Origin: Mycobacterium sp. KBS0706
GTDB taxonomy: Bacteria > Pseudomonadota > Alphaproteobacteria > DSM-16000 > Inquilinaceae
DNA: 64,000 nucleotides
Assembly (NCBI RefSeq): GCF_005938675.2
Contig: NZ_VCCH02000004.1
Coordinates: 118,543 to 182,542, forward strand
Direction of reading: 5' to 3'
Part shown: positions 42,864-53,777 of the stretch, piece by piece
Layout: each line of letters starts with the position of its first letter
How positions within the stretch are numbered: the stretch's first letter is position 1
Translations under genes and position numbers: made by a program
Notes under the pieces: generated by a model
What the model was told of the DNA's origin: nothing
What the model saw: the letters and a program-made list of their open reading frames with translations, nothing else
Databases searched by the model: none

Positions 42864-43343
42864 ATGGCGTACGATCTGAGTGTCAACGGAGAGCGGCACA
42901 GCGCGGACGTCGACGGCGATACGCCGTTGCTCTGGGTCATCCGCGACGTGCTGGGAATGACCGGCACCAAGTACGGGTGCGGTGTCGCGCAGTGCGGCGC
43001 CTGCACCGTCCATATCGATGGCCAGCCGGCGCGGTCCTGCGTGACCCCGGTCGAGAGCGTCGGGGGGTCGGCGATCACCACGATCGAGGCGATCCACAAT
43101 ACCCCGAGCGGTCTCAAGGTTCAGAAGGCCTGGCAGGATCTCGACGTGGTGCAGTGCGGGTACTGCCAGTCCGGGCAGATCATGTCCGCGGCCGCCCTGC
43201 TGTCCGAGACGCCTGATCCGACCGATGCCGATATCGACGCCGCCATGTCGGGCAACATCTGCCGCTGCGGCACCTATGTTCGCATTCGCGCAGCGATCAA
43301 GCATGCCGCGACGCTCGACGGCAGCGCGAAGCAGGAGGGCTGA
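42864..43343 (+). CDS. [2Fe-2S] subunit of Mo-hydroxylase (isoquinoline 1-oxidoreductase small-subunit type)
   Basis: A 159-residue electron-transfer subunit carrying two [2Fe-2S] clusters. The plant-type cluster ligands are C39, C44, C47 and C59 (CGVAQCGACTV); the second cluster uses C98, C101, C133 and C135 (CGYCQSGQ, CRCGTY). That is the complete set for the xanthine-oxidase family. There is no flavin domain, consistent with two-subunit enzymes that pass electrons to a cytochrome. The start at 42864 is preceded by GAGGAAGAG. Two bases separate it from the large subunit. Confidence 0.95.
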   Translation: MAYDLSVNGERHSADVDGDTPLLWVIRDVLGMTGTKYGCGVAQCGACTVHIDGQPARSCVTPVESVGGSAITTIEAIHNTPSGLKVQKAWQDLDVVQCGYCQSGQIMSAAALLSETPDPTDADIDAAMSGNICRCGTYVRIRAAIKHAATLDGSAKQEG

Positions 43344-43345
43344 AA

Positions 43346-46563
<3,218 letters not shown>

Positions 46564-46656
46564 TCGCAGCAATGACCGGCCGAAGTGCCGAAAAAGGGGT
46601 GAACCCGCGGTCAACAGAAGGTCCGCCTTCAGCCGCGGGTGCGTTGACCAGAATGT

Positions 46657-46670
46657 CCGCTCCGGAGCGG
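46657..46670. terminator. palindrome in convergent gap, possible bidirectional terminator
   Basis: CCGCTCCGGAGCGG is a perfect 14-bp palindrome in the 192-base gap between the converging aldo/keto reductase and response-regulator genes. It overlaps one of two GAATGTCCGC direct repeats (46651 and 46685, 34 bases apart). The loop would be tight and there is no T run, so the terminator call is weak. Confidence 0.3.
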
Positions 46671-46755
46671 CCCGACAGTCGGTGGAATGTCCGCAAAGGA
46701 GGTGAGCAGACGCTCGACCGGCCGAGCCGGAACTTCCGCAGAGGGTCGTCTCCCG

Positions 46756-47607
46756 TCATTCCACACAGGTACCAAGCGTTAGACGCGCACCACTAGCCGG
46801 CGACGGCGCTGTGGATTCTGCGCCGATGCGTCCGTCCGAGAGCCTCGAACCGAGTTCCATCGACACTGGCAGGGCCAGCAGATGGTCGGGAATCGTCGGC
46901 CGCACAGACCTTTCGGATTGGCGCACGCTCTCGCGCATCTCGGCCGGCAGCGCTTCCCAGACGCGAACGAGCTCACCGACGGACTTCAACTCCATCTTGC
47001 GCATGGCGTTGCTGCGGTGAAGCTTGACCGTGACCTCGCTGAGGTCGAGGTCATAGGCGATCTGCTTGTTGAGGCGTCCCAGCGCCACCGCGCACATCAC
47101 CTGCCGCTCGCGCGGCGTCAAGGTCTTGAAGCGGTCTGCATGCAGCCGGGCGACCCGGGCCTTGGCGCGCTGCGCGGCATCCATCGCAACGCCCGCAATC
47201 ACGGCGTCCAGCAGCGTCTGATCGCGCACCGGCTTGGTGAGGAAGTCGACGGCGCCGGCCTTCATCGCCTGGACCGTCATGGGAATGTCGCCGTGGCCGG
47301 TGAGGAAGATGATCGGCTTGGAATTGCCGGTCTGGGCGAGCTGTCGCTGCAGATCGAGGCCGCTCGCCCCCGGCATCCGCACGTCGAGAATCATGCAGCC
47401 GGCGGCATCCGACAGGTCGGCGTCGAGGAAGTCGCGGGCCGACGCGAAGCAGACCGGCTGAAAGCCCGCCGACAGGATCAGCTCCGACAGCCCCTCCCGA
47501 ACGGACTCCTGGTCATCGACGATGATGACGAGCGGTTGGTCCGCCGCGCTCCTGCGCTGCGATGACAACGGCACCGACCTCTCTGGAAGCGGCTGGTCAA
47601 TGTGCAT
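46756..47607 (-). CDS. FixJ/NarL-family response regulator with C-terminal extension
   Basis: A 283-residue regulator. The receiver (about 24-140) has acidic D31/D32, phospho-acceptor D75 (ILDVRMPG), T103 and K125 (LTKP), so it can be phosphorylated. The LuxR-type HTH (about 160-218) reads TLTPRERQVMCAVALGRLNKQIA. About 65 residues after the HTH form an unusual Ser/Pro-rich tail with no recognised fold. There is no kinase gene nearby. A second regulator of the same type (49476-50180) shares LTGHGD/LTGHSD, VQAMKAGA and LNKQI, so the two are paralogues flanking a hydrolase gene. Confidence 0.92.
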   Translation of the reverse strand: MHIDQPLPERSVPLSSQRRSAADQPLVIIVDDQESVREGLSELILSAGFQPVCFASARDFLDADLSDAAGCMILDVRMPGASGLDLQRQLAQTGNSKPIIFLTGHGDIPMTVQAMKAGAVDFLTKPVRDQTLLDAVIAGVAMDAAQRAKARVARLHADRFKTLTPRERQVMCAVALGRLNKQIAYDLDLSEVTVKLHRSNAMRKMELKSVGELVRVWEALPAEMRESVRQSERSVRPTIPDHLLALPVSMELGSRLSDGRIGAESTAPSPASGARLTLGTCVE

Positions 47608-48470
47608 GATGATCCTCCACGTTTCGGTCGCTCAGGACACGCTTCTTCACCGGTCACGAAGCTCGAAGCGGTCGAGCTTGCTGTCGAAAGCAGTTTCAGA
47701 TGCGGCTCCGATCAGCTCTTGTCGGCTGTGTCGACTTTGACGCTGATCCACGGAACCCGGCCAGTTAGGACTGGTTAAGTCGAGTTAATCGCACGGCCGA
47801 AGCGTCCACCCCGCGAATGCGCCTTTGGCTCGTGCAATGAAGGCCGCGACCATCGCGGCGGAATCGACCTTCGAAGCCGGATCAGCCTATCGGAAAGGCG
47901 CCAAAACCCGGCCATAGGCAGCACGGCACCAATACCAACATATAATTCAGGGGCAGCGAGGGACCGGCTATTGTCACTTTCGCCGCGGTTCTTCCCCCCA
48001 ACGCGGCACGTGGCCCGGCCTTCATTCCCCCCATGAAGCGGTCACGCACTCGATGCGCTGTCTTTACCCCAGCAGCGCTGGCGGCCCGGCCACACGAGTT
48101 GAAGCCTCGCCTGCGGCCGGGCCGCATTTCTCTTCGGCTCAGGCGCGCCGCTCACGCTGCTCGATGTGAGAAACGGCGCAGGGACGCGCCTTCCCGACGG
48201 TGCGGTCGAGACCGCGATGGCGGATCCGTCGGGTTGCCGGACCCGGCGCGCGGGTTGCCAGGCTCAGCACCCGGATTTACCAGTCTTAACTCGAACCGGA
48301 ATCCGAACAGGCGCAGCATTCCTTCCGTCAAGGCGCCTTCGGGAGCCAGCCGTCGATGCGGGACCCGGTCAGTTGTCCACAGATCACGCAGAGAACGTTG
48401 GACATACGGTCGCGCGAGGCTGCTGCCGGATCCGCCCCCGAGATCCGATATCGCGAGCCGGGGTCACAGA
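47608..48470. other. 863-base divergent intergenic region without a convincing gene
   Basis: Between the first FixJ-type regulator (minus) and the hydrolase (plus). Short open frames exist but have no ribosome sites and shadow composition. It holds a palindrome-like TTAAGTCGAGTTAA at 47775-47788 with a CCAGT-N4-ACTGG element just before it, and a small GC hairpin at 48113-48125 followed by ATTTCTCTT on the plus strand. The first may be an operator of the regulator gene. Nothing else recognisable; it could be decayed coding sequence. Confidence 0.55.
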
Positions 48471-49424
48471 ATGAATGACGCAAGTTGGGTTCTCGAGCCG
48501 ATAACGCAGGACTTCCTCGATACGATCGGCGAGAACCCCGACCTGTGCCGTCGATCGCCCGAGGATGCGCGCCGCGCGCTGGTCCGGATTCAGGCCGGCG
48601 CCGTCGGACGGCCTTCCGCTCAGATCGAAGACACGGCGTTTCCGGTCGGGCCGACCGGATCAGTGGCTGTCAGGATCGTCCGGCCCAGCGATGCGCAGAG
48701 AACGCTTCCGGTCATCGTCTACATCCATGGCGGCGGTTGGTGTCTCGGAGATGTCCACACTCACGACCGGATCGTGCGAGAGCTGGCCGTCGCTGCGCGG
48801 GCGGCGCTGTTCTTTGTGGAGTACGACCGCTCACCCGAAACGCGGTACCCGGTCGCCCTGGAGCAGATCTATGCGGTCCTCGCCCATGTTGCCGCACATG
48901 GTGAGAGCCTTGGTGTGGACCCCACGAGGCTTGCCGTCGTCGGGGACGGCGCGGGCGGCAACCTGGCTGCCGCGATCACGCTCCTCGCGCTGCAGCGCCG
49001 CGGTCCGAAGATCGATCTGCAGATCCTGTTCTATCCGATCACGGATGCCGATTTCGCCACATCCTCGTACCAGACCTTCGCAGACGGACCGTGGCTGACG
49101 AAAGCGGCCATGGAACGGTTCTGGGATGCCTATCTTCCCGACGCCGCGTTGCGAAACGAGATCACCGCTGCGCCCCTGCGGGCTTCCGTCGACCAATTGC
49201 GGGGGCTGCCCGATGCGCTGATCATCGTCGCGGAGAACGATGTCCTTTGCGATGACGGCGAAGGCTACGCCCGCCTGCTCATCAGCGCTGGCGTGAGGGC
49301 GACCTCGGTCCGCTATAGCGGCACCATTCATGGATTCGTCGTGCTGAACGCGCTGGCGGACACGCCGGCAACACGAAGCGCCATTGCCCAGGCCGTCGCC
49401 GCTCTGCGCTCCGTCCTGGACTGA
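48471..49424 (+). CDS. HSL-family alpha/beta hydrolase with missing nucleophilic serine
   Basis: A 317-residue protein of the hormone-sensitive-lipase/acetyl-esterase family. The oxyanion motif HGGGW (86-90) and the acid and base of the triad are in place (D257 in AENDVLCDDGEGYA, H287 in GTIHGFVVL). The nucleophile elbow, GDSAGG in the family, reads GDGAGG: residue 160 is Gly (codon GGC at 48948-48950), one base away from Ser AGC. Apart from that the gene is intact, so it is either a pseudoenzyme, a recently inactivated esterase or a base-call difference. I chose ATG 48471; a longer in-frame start at 48033 adds unrelated residues. It lies between two FixJ-type regulator genes. Confidence 0.88.
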   Translation: MNDASWVLEPITQDFLDTIGENPDLCRRSPEDARRALVRIQAGAVGRPSAQIEDTAFPVGPTGSVAVRIVRPSDAQRTLPVIVYIHGGGWCLGDVHTHDRIVRELAVAARAALFFVEYDRSPETRYPVALEQIYAVLAHVAAHGESLGVDPTRLAVVGDGAGGNLAAAITLLALQRRGPKIDLQILFYPITDADFATSSYQTFADGPWLTKAAMERFWDAYLPDAALRNEITAAPLRASVDQLRGLPDALIIVAENDVLCDDGEGYARLLISAGVRATSVRYSGTIHGFVVLNALADTPATRSAIAQAVAALRSVLD

Positions 49425-49475
49425 GCGCCGATCGACATCCGAGACGCTCCGCGCAACAAACCAGTGGAGGGACAA

Positions 49476-50180
49476 ATGATAACGCATTCGTATCACGCAG
49501 CATCCGCACAGATCCGTTGCAGGCCTCTCCCGATCGTCGCGAACGATCTCTCGCCATCAGATGCTGACGGCACGCCGACCGTCTTCATCGTCGACGATGA
49601 CATATCCGCCCGCGAACCCCTCGCAGATCTCGTCAGGATCTCGGGCTGGAGGGCAGAGGCATTTGGATCCGCCCTCGGATTCCTTGAGCGCCCGCATGTG
49701 CCGGTCCCGAGCTGTGTCGTGCTGGACCTCCGGCTACCCGATCTGAGCGGTCTCGAGCTGCAGAGACGCATCGCGGCGGACCGTAGCGAAATGCCAGTCA
49801 TCTTCCTGACCGGCCACAGCGACGTTCCGATCGCGGTCCAGGCCATGAAGGCGGGCGCGGCCGAGTTCTTCATCAAACCGTTCGATGACGAGGAGCTTCT
49901 GACGGCAATCGGTCGCGCCCTGGAAGCCAGCAGGACCAAGCTGAAACATGAAGCGGACCTGCGGGCCCTCCGCAGGCGTCACGCCTCGCTTAGCGGTCGC
50001 GAGCAGGAGGTCATGGCACTGGTCGCCGCCGGGCTCCTGAACAAACAGATCGGCTTCGAACTGGGCATCAGCGGAATCACCGTAAAGGCCCATCGCGGCA
50101 AGGCCATGCGCAAGATGCAGGCGAATTCCCTGGCCGACCTGATCACCATGGCGGCCAGACTCGGATTGCGCCGCCATTGA
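49476..50180 (+). CDS. FixJ/NarL-family response regulator
   Basis: A 234-residue regulator starting at ATG 49476, preceded by GGAGGG. Receiver domain about 34-150 with D40/D41, phospho-acceptor D84 (VVLDLRLPD), T112 and K134 (FIKPF). LuxR-type HTH about 165-228 (SLSGREQEVMALVAAGLLNKQIG). It is 51 bases downstream of the hydrolase and in the same direction, so probably cotranscribed. No histidine kinase is encoded in the window, so it is an orphan here. Closest relative in the window is the product of 46756-47607. Confidence 0.93.
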   Translation: MITHSYHAASAQIRCRPLPIVANDLSPSDADGTPTVFIVDDDISAREPLADLVRISGWRAEAFGSALGFLERPHVPVPSCVVLDLRLPDLSGLELQRRIAADRSEMPVIFLTGHSDVPIAVQAMKAGAAEFFIKPFDDEELLTAIGRALEASRTKLKHEADLRALRRRHASLSGREQEVMALVAAGLLNKQIGFELGISGITVKAHRGKAMRKMQANSLADLITMAARLGLRRH

Positions 50181-50217
50181 TACGGGGGGCCGCGCCCGAT
50201 CCTCGCAGGCAACTCCG

Positions 50218-51123
50218 CTACAGCTTCGTCACACCCTCGGCCAGACCCTTGAAGAACAACTTCTGGGCGAAGGCGAAGGCGATGAGGCCGGGCGTGGTCA
50301 CGATGATGTACACGGCCGCGAGATTGGGCCAGGCCCAATGGCCCTGGCCGCCTTGGGCCACAGCCAGGACAACCGGCATGGTGCGCCGCGCCTCGTCGTC
50401 GATCAGCGTCACGCACAGCAGATACTCGCCCCACGCGGCGACGAAATTGACGATGAAGATGACAACGAGACCGTTGCGCACCATCGGCAAGCCCACCATC
50501 CAGAGGGTGCGCCAGTGACCGGCGCCATCGACCCGCGCGGCCTCGATGACTTCGCGTGGAACGAGCTGGAACATGCTGCGCATGATCAGGATGCTGATCG
50601 CCAGCTGCAGGGTGACATAGGGCAGGATCAGGCCGGCGGTGTCGTTGATCAGCCCGAGCCAGCGCTGGGTCTCGTAGATGCTGATCAGGGACACGACGCG
50701 AACCGGAAAATAGAGTGAGACCAGGAGAACGGTCATCACCAGCCCGGTGCCGCGCGGCTTCAGATGCACGAGCGCATAACCGGCCATCACGGAACAGACC
50801 ATGGTCACCAGCACCGAGCTCAGGGTGACGTATACGCTGTTGAACAGGTTTCTCGGCAGCGTGACGATGCGCTCGAACACATAGGAATAGTGGCTGAAGT
50901 CGAGTTGCCTCGGGAAGAGATCGCCGCGCATCGAATCCGGCAGCGTCTTCACCGACATCAGCAGCACCCAGACCAGCGGCAGCAGGATGATCAGCAGGAA
51001 GAAATTGATCACCGCATGCCGAGCGACCGCGGCCCGCCTGCGCCTGGACCAGCCCGGCCGGGTGTTCCCGCCGCTCGCCCGCTTGGCCGCGACCTGGCTG
51101 CGATGAATGGCTTCGAGGCTCAT
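50218..51123 (-). CDS. ABC sugar-type importer permease (MalG/UgpE type)
   Basis: A 301-residue inner-membrane permease (carbohydrate uptake CUT1 class). It has six predicted membrane helices and the EAA loop EVIEAARVDGAGHWRTLWMVGLP. ATG 51123 was taken because the protein then starts with the usual short cytoplasmic tail; the frame continues upstream as shadow of the neighbouring permease. It ends the three-gene run binding protein, MalF-type, MalG-type. Convergent with the FixJ-type gene 37 bases away. Confidence 0.93.
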   Translation of the reverse strand: MSLEAIHRSQVAAKRASGGNTRPGWSRRRRAAVARHAVINFFLLIILLPLVWVLLMSVKTLPDSMRGDLFPRQLDFSHYSYVFERIVTLPRNLFNSVYVTLSSVLVTMVCSVMAGYALVHLKPRGTGLVMTVLLVSLYFPVRVVSLISIYETQRWLGLINDTAGLILPYVTLQLAISILIMRSMFQLVPREVIEAARVDGAGHWRTLWMVGLPMVRNGLVVIFIVNFVAAWGEYLLCVTLIDDEARRTMPVVLAVAQGGQGHWAWPNLAAVYIIVTTPGLIAFAFAQKLFFKGLAEGVTKL

Positions 51124-51140
51124 TGGCAGATCGATCCCCC

Positions 51141-52091
51141 TCAGTCCTTCGCCCGGAACAGCCGAAGCAGCAGCACCATGACGAGCATCATGGCGACGGC
51201 CCCGATCATCCCGATCGCCGCGGCATAGCCCTGCCGCCACAGGCCGAGCTTGAAGGCCTGGTCGTACATGAAGATCGTCCAGGTATAGGTCGGCGAGGCG
51301 CGGTTGAAGCCGCCGAAGATCAGATACTCGTCGATCACCGCCATCGAGGTGCCGAAGCGCAGGACGACCAGCACCATCATGATCGGCGCCAGCCGCGGCC
51401 GGATGACATGCCAGAAGATCTGCCACTCATTCGCCCCATCGATGCGCGCCGCCTCCGGCAGATCCTTGGGGATCGTGGCGAGGCCGGCGAGGAAGAAGAT
51501 GGTGTGGTAGCCGAGCCCCCACCACACCTCCATGATCGCGATCGAGGGCAGCGTCAGCGGCGTCCCGCCCAGCCATTGCGGTGCGTTCTGCAAGGTGAAC
51601 AGGCCGGTCGTTTCGACGAGAAAATGATTAATCGGGCCGGCCTGGTAATTGTACATCCACTTCCATAACACGAAGATCAGTGTGCTCGGGATGACCGCCG
51701 GAATCAGCAGGACGATGCGGTAGAAGGTCGCCAGGCGCGCATTCGTCACCCGATCGATCAGGATCGCCAGCAGGAGGGGCAGAATGATCGTCCCGGGCAG
51801 GAACATGATGGTGAACAGCCCGGCACGCCCGAGGCCGGCCCACAGCAAGGGATCCTGCAGGGCATCGGCATAGTTCCCGAGCCAGACCCAGTTGGCGGGC
51901 TGGTTGGACAGAACCTGATAATCGGTGAAGCTGATCCAGAGGACGCGCAGGATCGGGTAGAGCTGATACAGGACGAAGAACGCCAGGGCCGGCAGCAGGA
52001 ACAGCCACGCGCCGGCGGCCCGGCGCAGCTGGACCGCCTGGCTGCGCAAGGGAACCGCCGCTGCGGGGCGGTACAGGGTCGTATCGTCCAT
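51141..52091 (-). CDS. ABC sugar-type importer permease (MalF/UgpA type)
   Basis: A 316-residue permease with six predicted helices, the first at WLFLLPALAFFVLYQLYPIL, and the EAA loop DLPEAARIDGANEWQIFWHVIRP. The start is uncertain: ATG 52091 gives a typical N-terminus, ATG 52133 adds 14 residues, and neither has a good Shine-Dalgarno. Seventeen bases separate it from the MalG-type gene. Pairs with that permease to form the channel. Confidence 0.92.
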   Translation of the reverse strand: MDDTTLYRPAAAVPLRSQAVQLRRAAGAWLFLLPALAFFVLYQLYPILRVLWISFTDYQVLSNQPANWVWLGNYADALQDPLLWAGLGRAGLFTIMFLPGTIILPLLLAILIDRVTNARLATFYRIVLLIPAVIPSTLIFVLWKWMYNYQAGPINHFLVETTGLFTLQNAPQWLGGTPLTLPSIAIMEVWWGLGYHTIFFLAGLATIPKDLPEAARIDGANEWQIFWHVIRPRLAPIMMVLVVLRFGTSMAVIDEYLIFGGFNRASPTYTWTIFMYDQAFKLGLWRQGYAAAIGMIGAVAMMLVMVLLLRLFRAKD

Positions 52092-52182
52092 GACTGAAGA
52101 ACCCGCTCGAAGCCCGGCACGCATCATCCGCAAGGGCCGAGCGCCTCACGGCAACTAACTCCTGCTGACCACCGGTCGTGCG

Positions 52183-53556
52183 TCAGCCTTTCTTCACCTC
52201 GGCGGCGACCGCTTCGGCAACCTTCTGCATGGCCACCTTCGGGTCGGCCTCCTCGCCCTTGAGGTAGGTCTCCCAGATCGGCTTGCCGATGACGAATTGC
52301 TGCAGTCCGAACAGATGGTTGGTGATCGCCTTGGCCTTGTCGAGCTGGTCGCGGACCAGGGTGACGAAGCCGGGCATCCAGTCCGGCTTGTCGGCGGCCC
52401 ATTCGGCGTAGATGGATTTATAAGGCGGCAGTTGCCCCGGATGGCCGCTCGGGGTCCCGACGATCGAGTCTTTCCAGATCTGCCTGTCATAGGTCAGCGC
52501 CTTGATGTACTCGGCCGCCTTTTCCTTGTTCTGGCCGTATTTGAACAACGCGCAGCCGGTGGTCCAGAACACGGTCGAGCCTTCGCCGTTGGCGAATCTG
52601 GGCAAGGGCCCGAGATGCAGCGCGTTGGGGTCGTCCCAGCTCGCCGCCATCCGCAACGGCGCGTTGAAATACTTGAAGTAGAGGCCGACGCGCTGGGTGG
52701 CGAAGGCGACCTCATCCGGGGTTCCGTTGACGCCGGCGTCCGACGCGCCTTCGAGCAGAACGTCGGGGTTGGCGAGCGCCATGATCTGCTTCATCAGCTT
52801 CAGCGCTTCGATCGCCGGCTCGCTGGTGAAGTCGAACAGGCCTTCCGGCGTGTAGACATGGGGGCTCATGCTGTGCGCGATCGGCGCCAGCGAGCGCCAG
52901 CCATGGCTGTCGAAGGTGGCGCCCCATGGCGCCGCCTGCTTGTCCACGATCGTCTTGGCCGCCGCCAGGACATCGTCCCAGGTCGCCGGCGCGGCATCCG
53001 CCAACCCCGCCTTGCCCGTCAGGCCCGAATGCCATCCGGTGCCGATGACGTCGAGGAAGAACGGCCAGCTGTAGAGCTTCCCGTCGATCGTGCACTCCTC
53101 GCGGATCGATGGAATGAGATCGTCGATCACCTCCTTCGGGATGTACTTGTCCCAAGGCTCGATCACGTCGGCCTTGACCAAAGCCGACATCTCGACGAAG
53201 GGGGTCTGGCCGACATAGACGTCCCAGGTGCTCTCCTTGTTCTTCGCCTCCGCGACAAAGCGTTCGATGCCGAACCCTTCGACCGGCGCGACCTGACTGT
53301 TGATGCCCGGAAACTTGGCGTTCACGTCGGCGATCGCCGGGTGGAAGTTCTGGATCCACTGGTAGACCGTGGGTGTCAGCGGACGGTCTGCCGCATAGGC
53401 CGCGCCGATGCCCATCTTCGCGACGGCTCCGACGCCGGCAAGGCCGAGCCCTGCCGTGATGCTCCGCGCCATGAAGCCGCGTCTGTCAATATTTCCTGAA
53501 TACTGAGGAGTAAATTCCACCTGTCGGAGGAATTCCTGCCCTTTCCGGAATGCCAT
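52183..53556 (-). CDS. ABC sugar-type importer substrate-binding protein (family 1)
   Basis: A 457-residue extracellular solute-binding protein. A 25-residue N-terminal tail precedes a twin-Arg signal (DRRGFMARSITAGLGLAGVGA), which points to Tat export. Ligand-domain marks include TWDVYVGQTPFVEMSAL, GKLYSWPFFLDVIGTGWH and the Trp-rich C-terminal half typical of sugar or polyol binders. GGGAGGG precedes the ATG at 53556. It heads the importer run. No ATPase gene accompanies the three, so a shared MalK-type ATPase encoded elsewhere must power it. It diverges from the winged-helix/ATPase regulator, a plausible controller. Confidence 0.93.
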   Translation of the reverse strand: MAFRKGQEFLRQVEFTPQYSGNIDRRGFMARSITAGLGLAGVGAVAKMGIGAAYAADRPLTPTVYQWIQNFHPAIADVNAKFPGINSQVAPVEGFGIERFVAEAKNKESTWDVYVGQTPFVEMSALVKADVIEPWDKYIPKEVIDDLIPSIREECTIDGKLYSWPFFLDVIGTGWHSGLTGKAGLADAAPATWDDVLAAAKTIVDKQAAPWGATFDSHGWRSLAPIAHSMSPHVYTPEGLFDFTSEPAIEALKLMKQIMALANPDVLLEGASDAGVNGTPDEVAFATQRVGLYFKYFNAPLRMAASWDDPNALHLGPLPRFANGEGSTVFWTTGCALFKYGQNKEKAAEYIKALTYDRQIWKDSIVGTPSGHPGQLPPYKSIYAEWAADKPDWMPGFVTLVRDQLDKAKAITNHLFGLQQFVIGKPIWETYLKGEEADPKVAMQKVAEAVAAEVKKG

Positions 53557-53711
53557 TTGATCCCTCCCGAATCTGCCTTTTGTCCAACATTAAATTGTTC
53601 CATGATTCTGGGGGCGGAGCAATGCTGACGCCTCGCCCTTCTGGTCGTCGGCACCGGGCGTTGACGGTGTCCGCCGATCGCGGGACGATAGGTGTGGTGC
53701 CGACCAAGACT

Positions 53712-53736
53712 AAACCCCACGACTTGGGTGGGGCTT
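53712..53736 (+). promoter_or_regulatory. hairpin in leader of winged-helix regulator gene
   Basis: CCCCAC (53715-53720) pairs with GTGGGG (53728-53733) around a seven-base loop, with two more A-T pairs after a mismatch and a CTTCTT run after it, so it looks like a terminator or attenuator. It sits 40 bases before the chosen start of the regulator. The CCCCACGACTT form resembles end hairpins of IS200/IS605 elements, but no such element is present. Confidence 0.35.
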
Positions 53737-53777
53737 CTTGCAAGCGCTGTCAGACTCACGAGCCGAAGGGGCGAAGG

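Noticed and set aside
47882..48127. 81-codon minus-strand frame in the large divergent gap
   Set aside because: No ribosome site, Arg/Gly/Pro-rich, no domain; probably noncoding.
53700..53760. IS200/IS605 element suggested by the CCCCACGACTT hairpin
   Set aside because: No TnpA or TnpB gene or second end nearby; a simple leader hairpin explains it as well.
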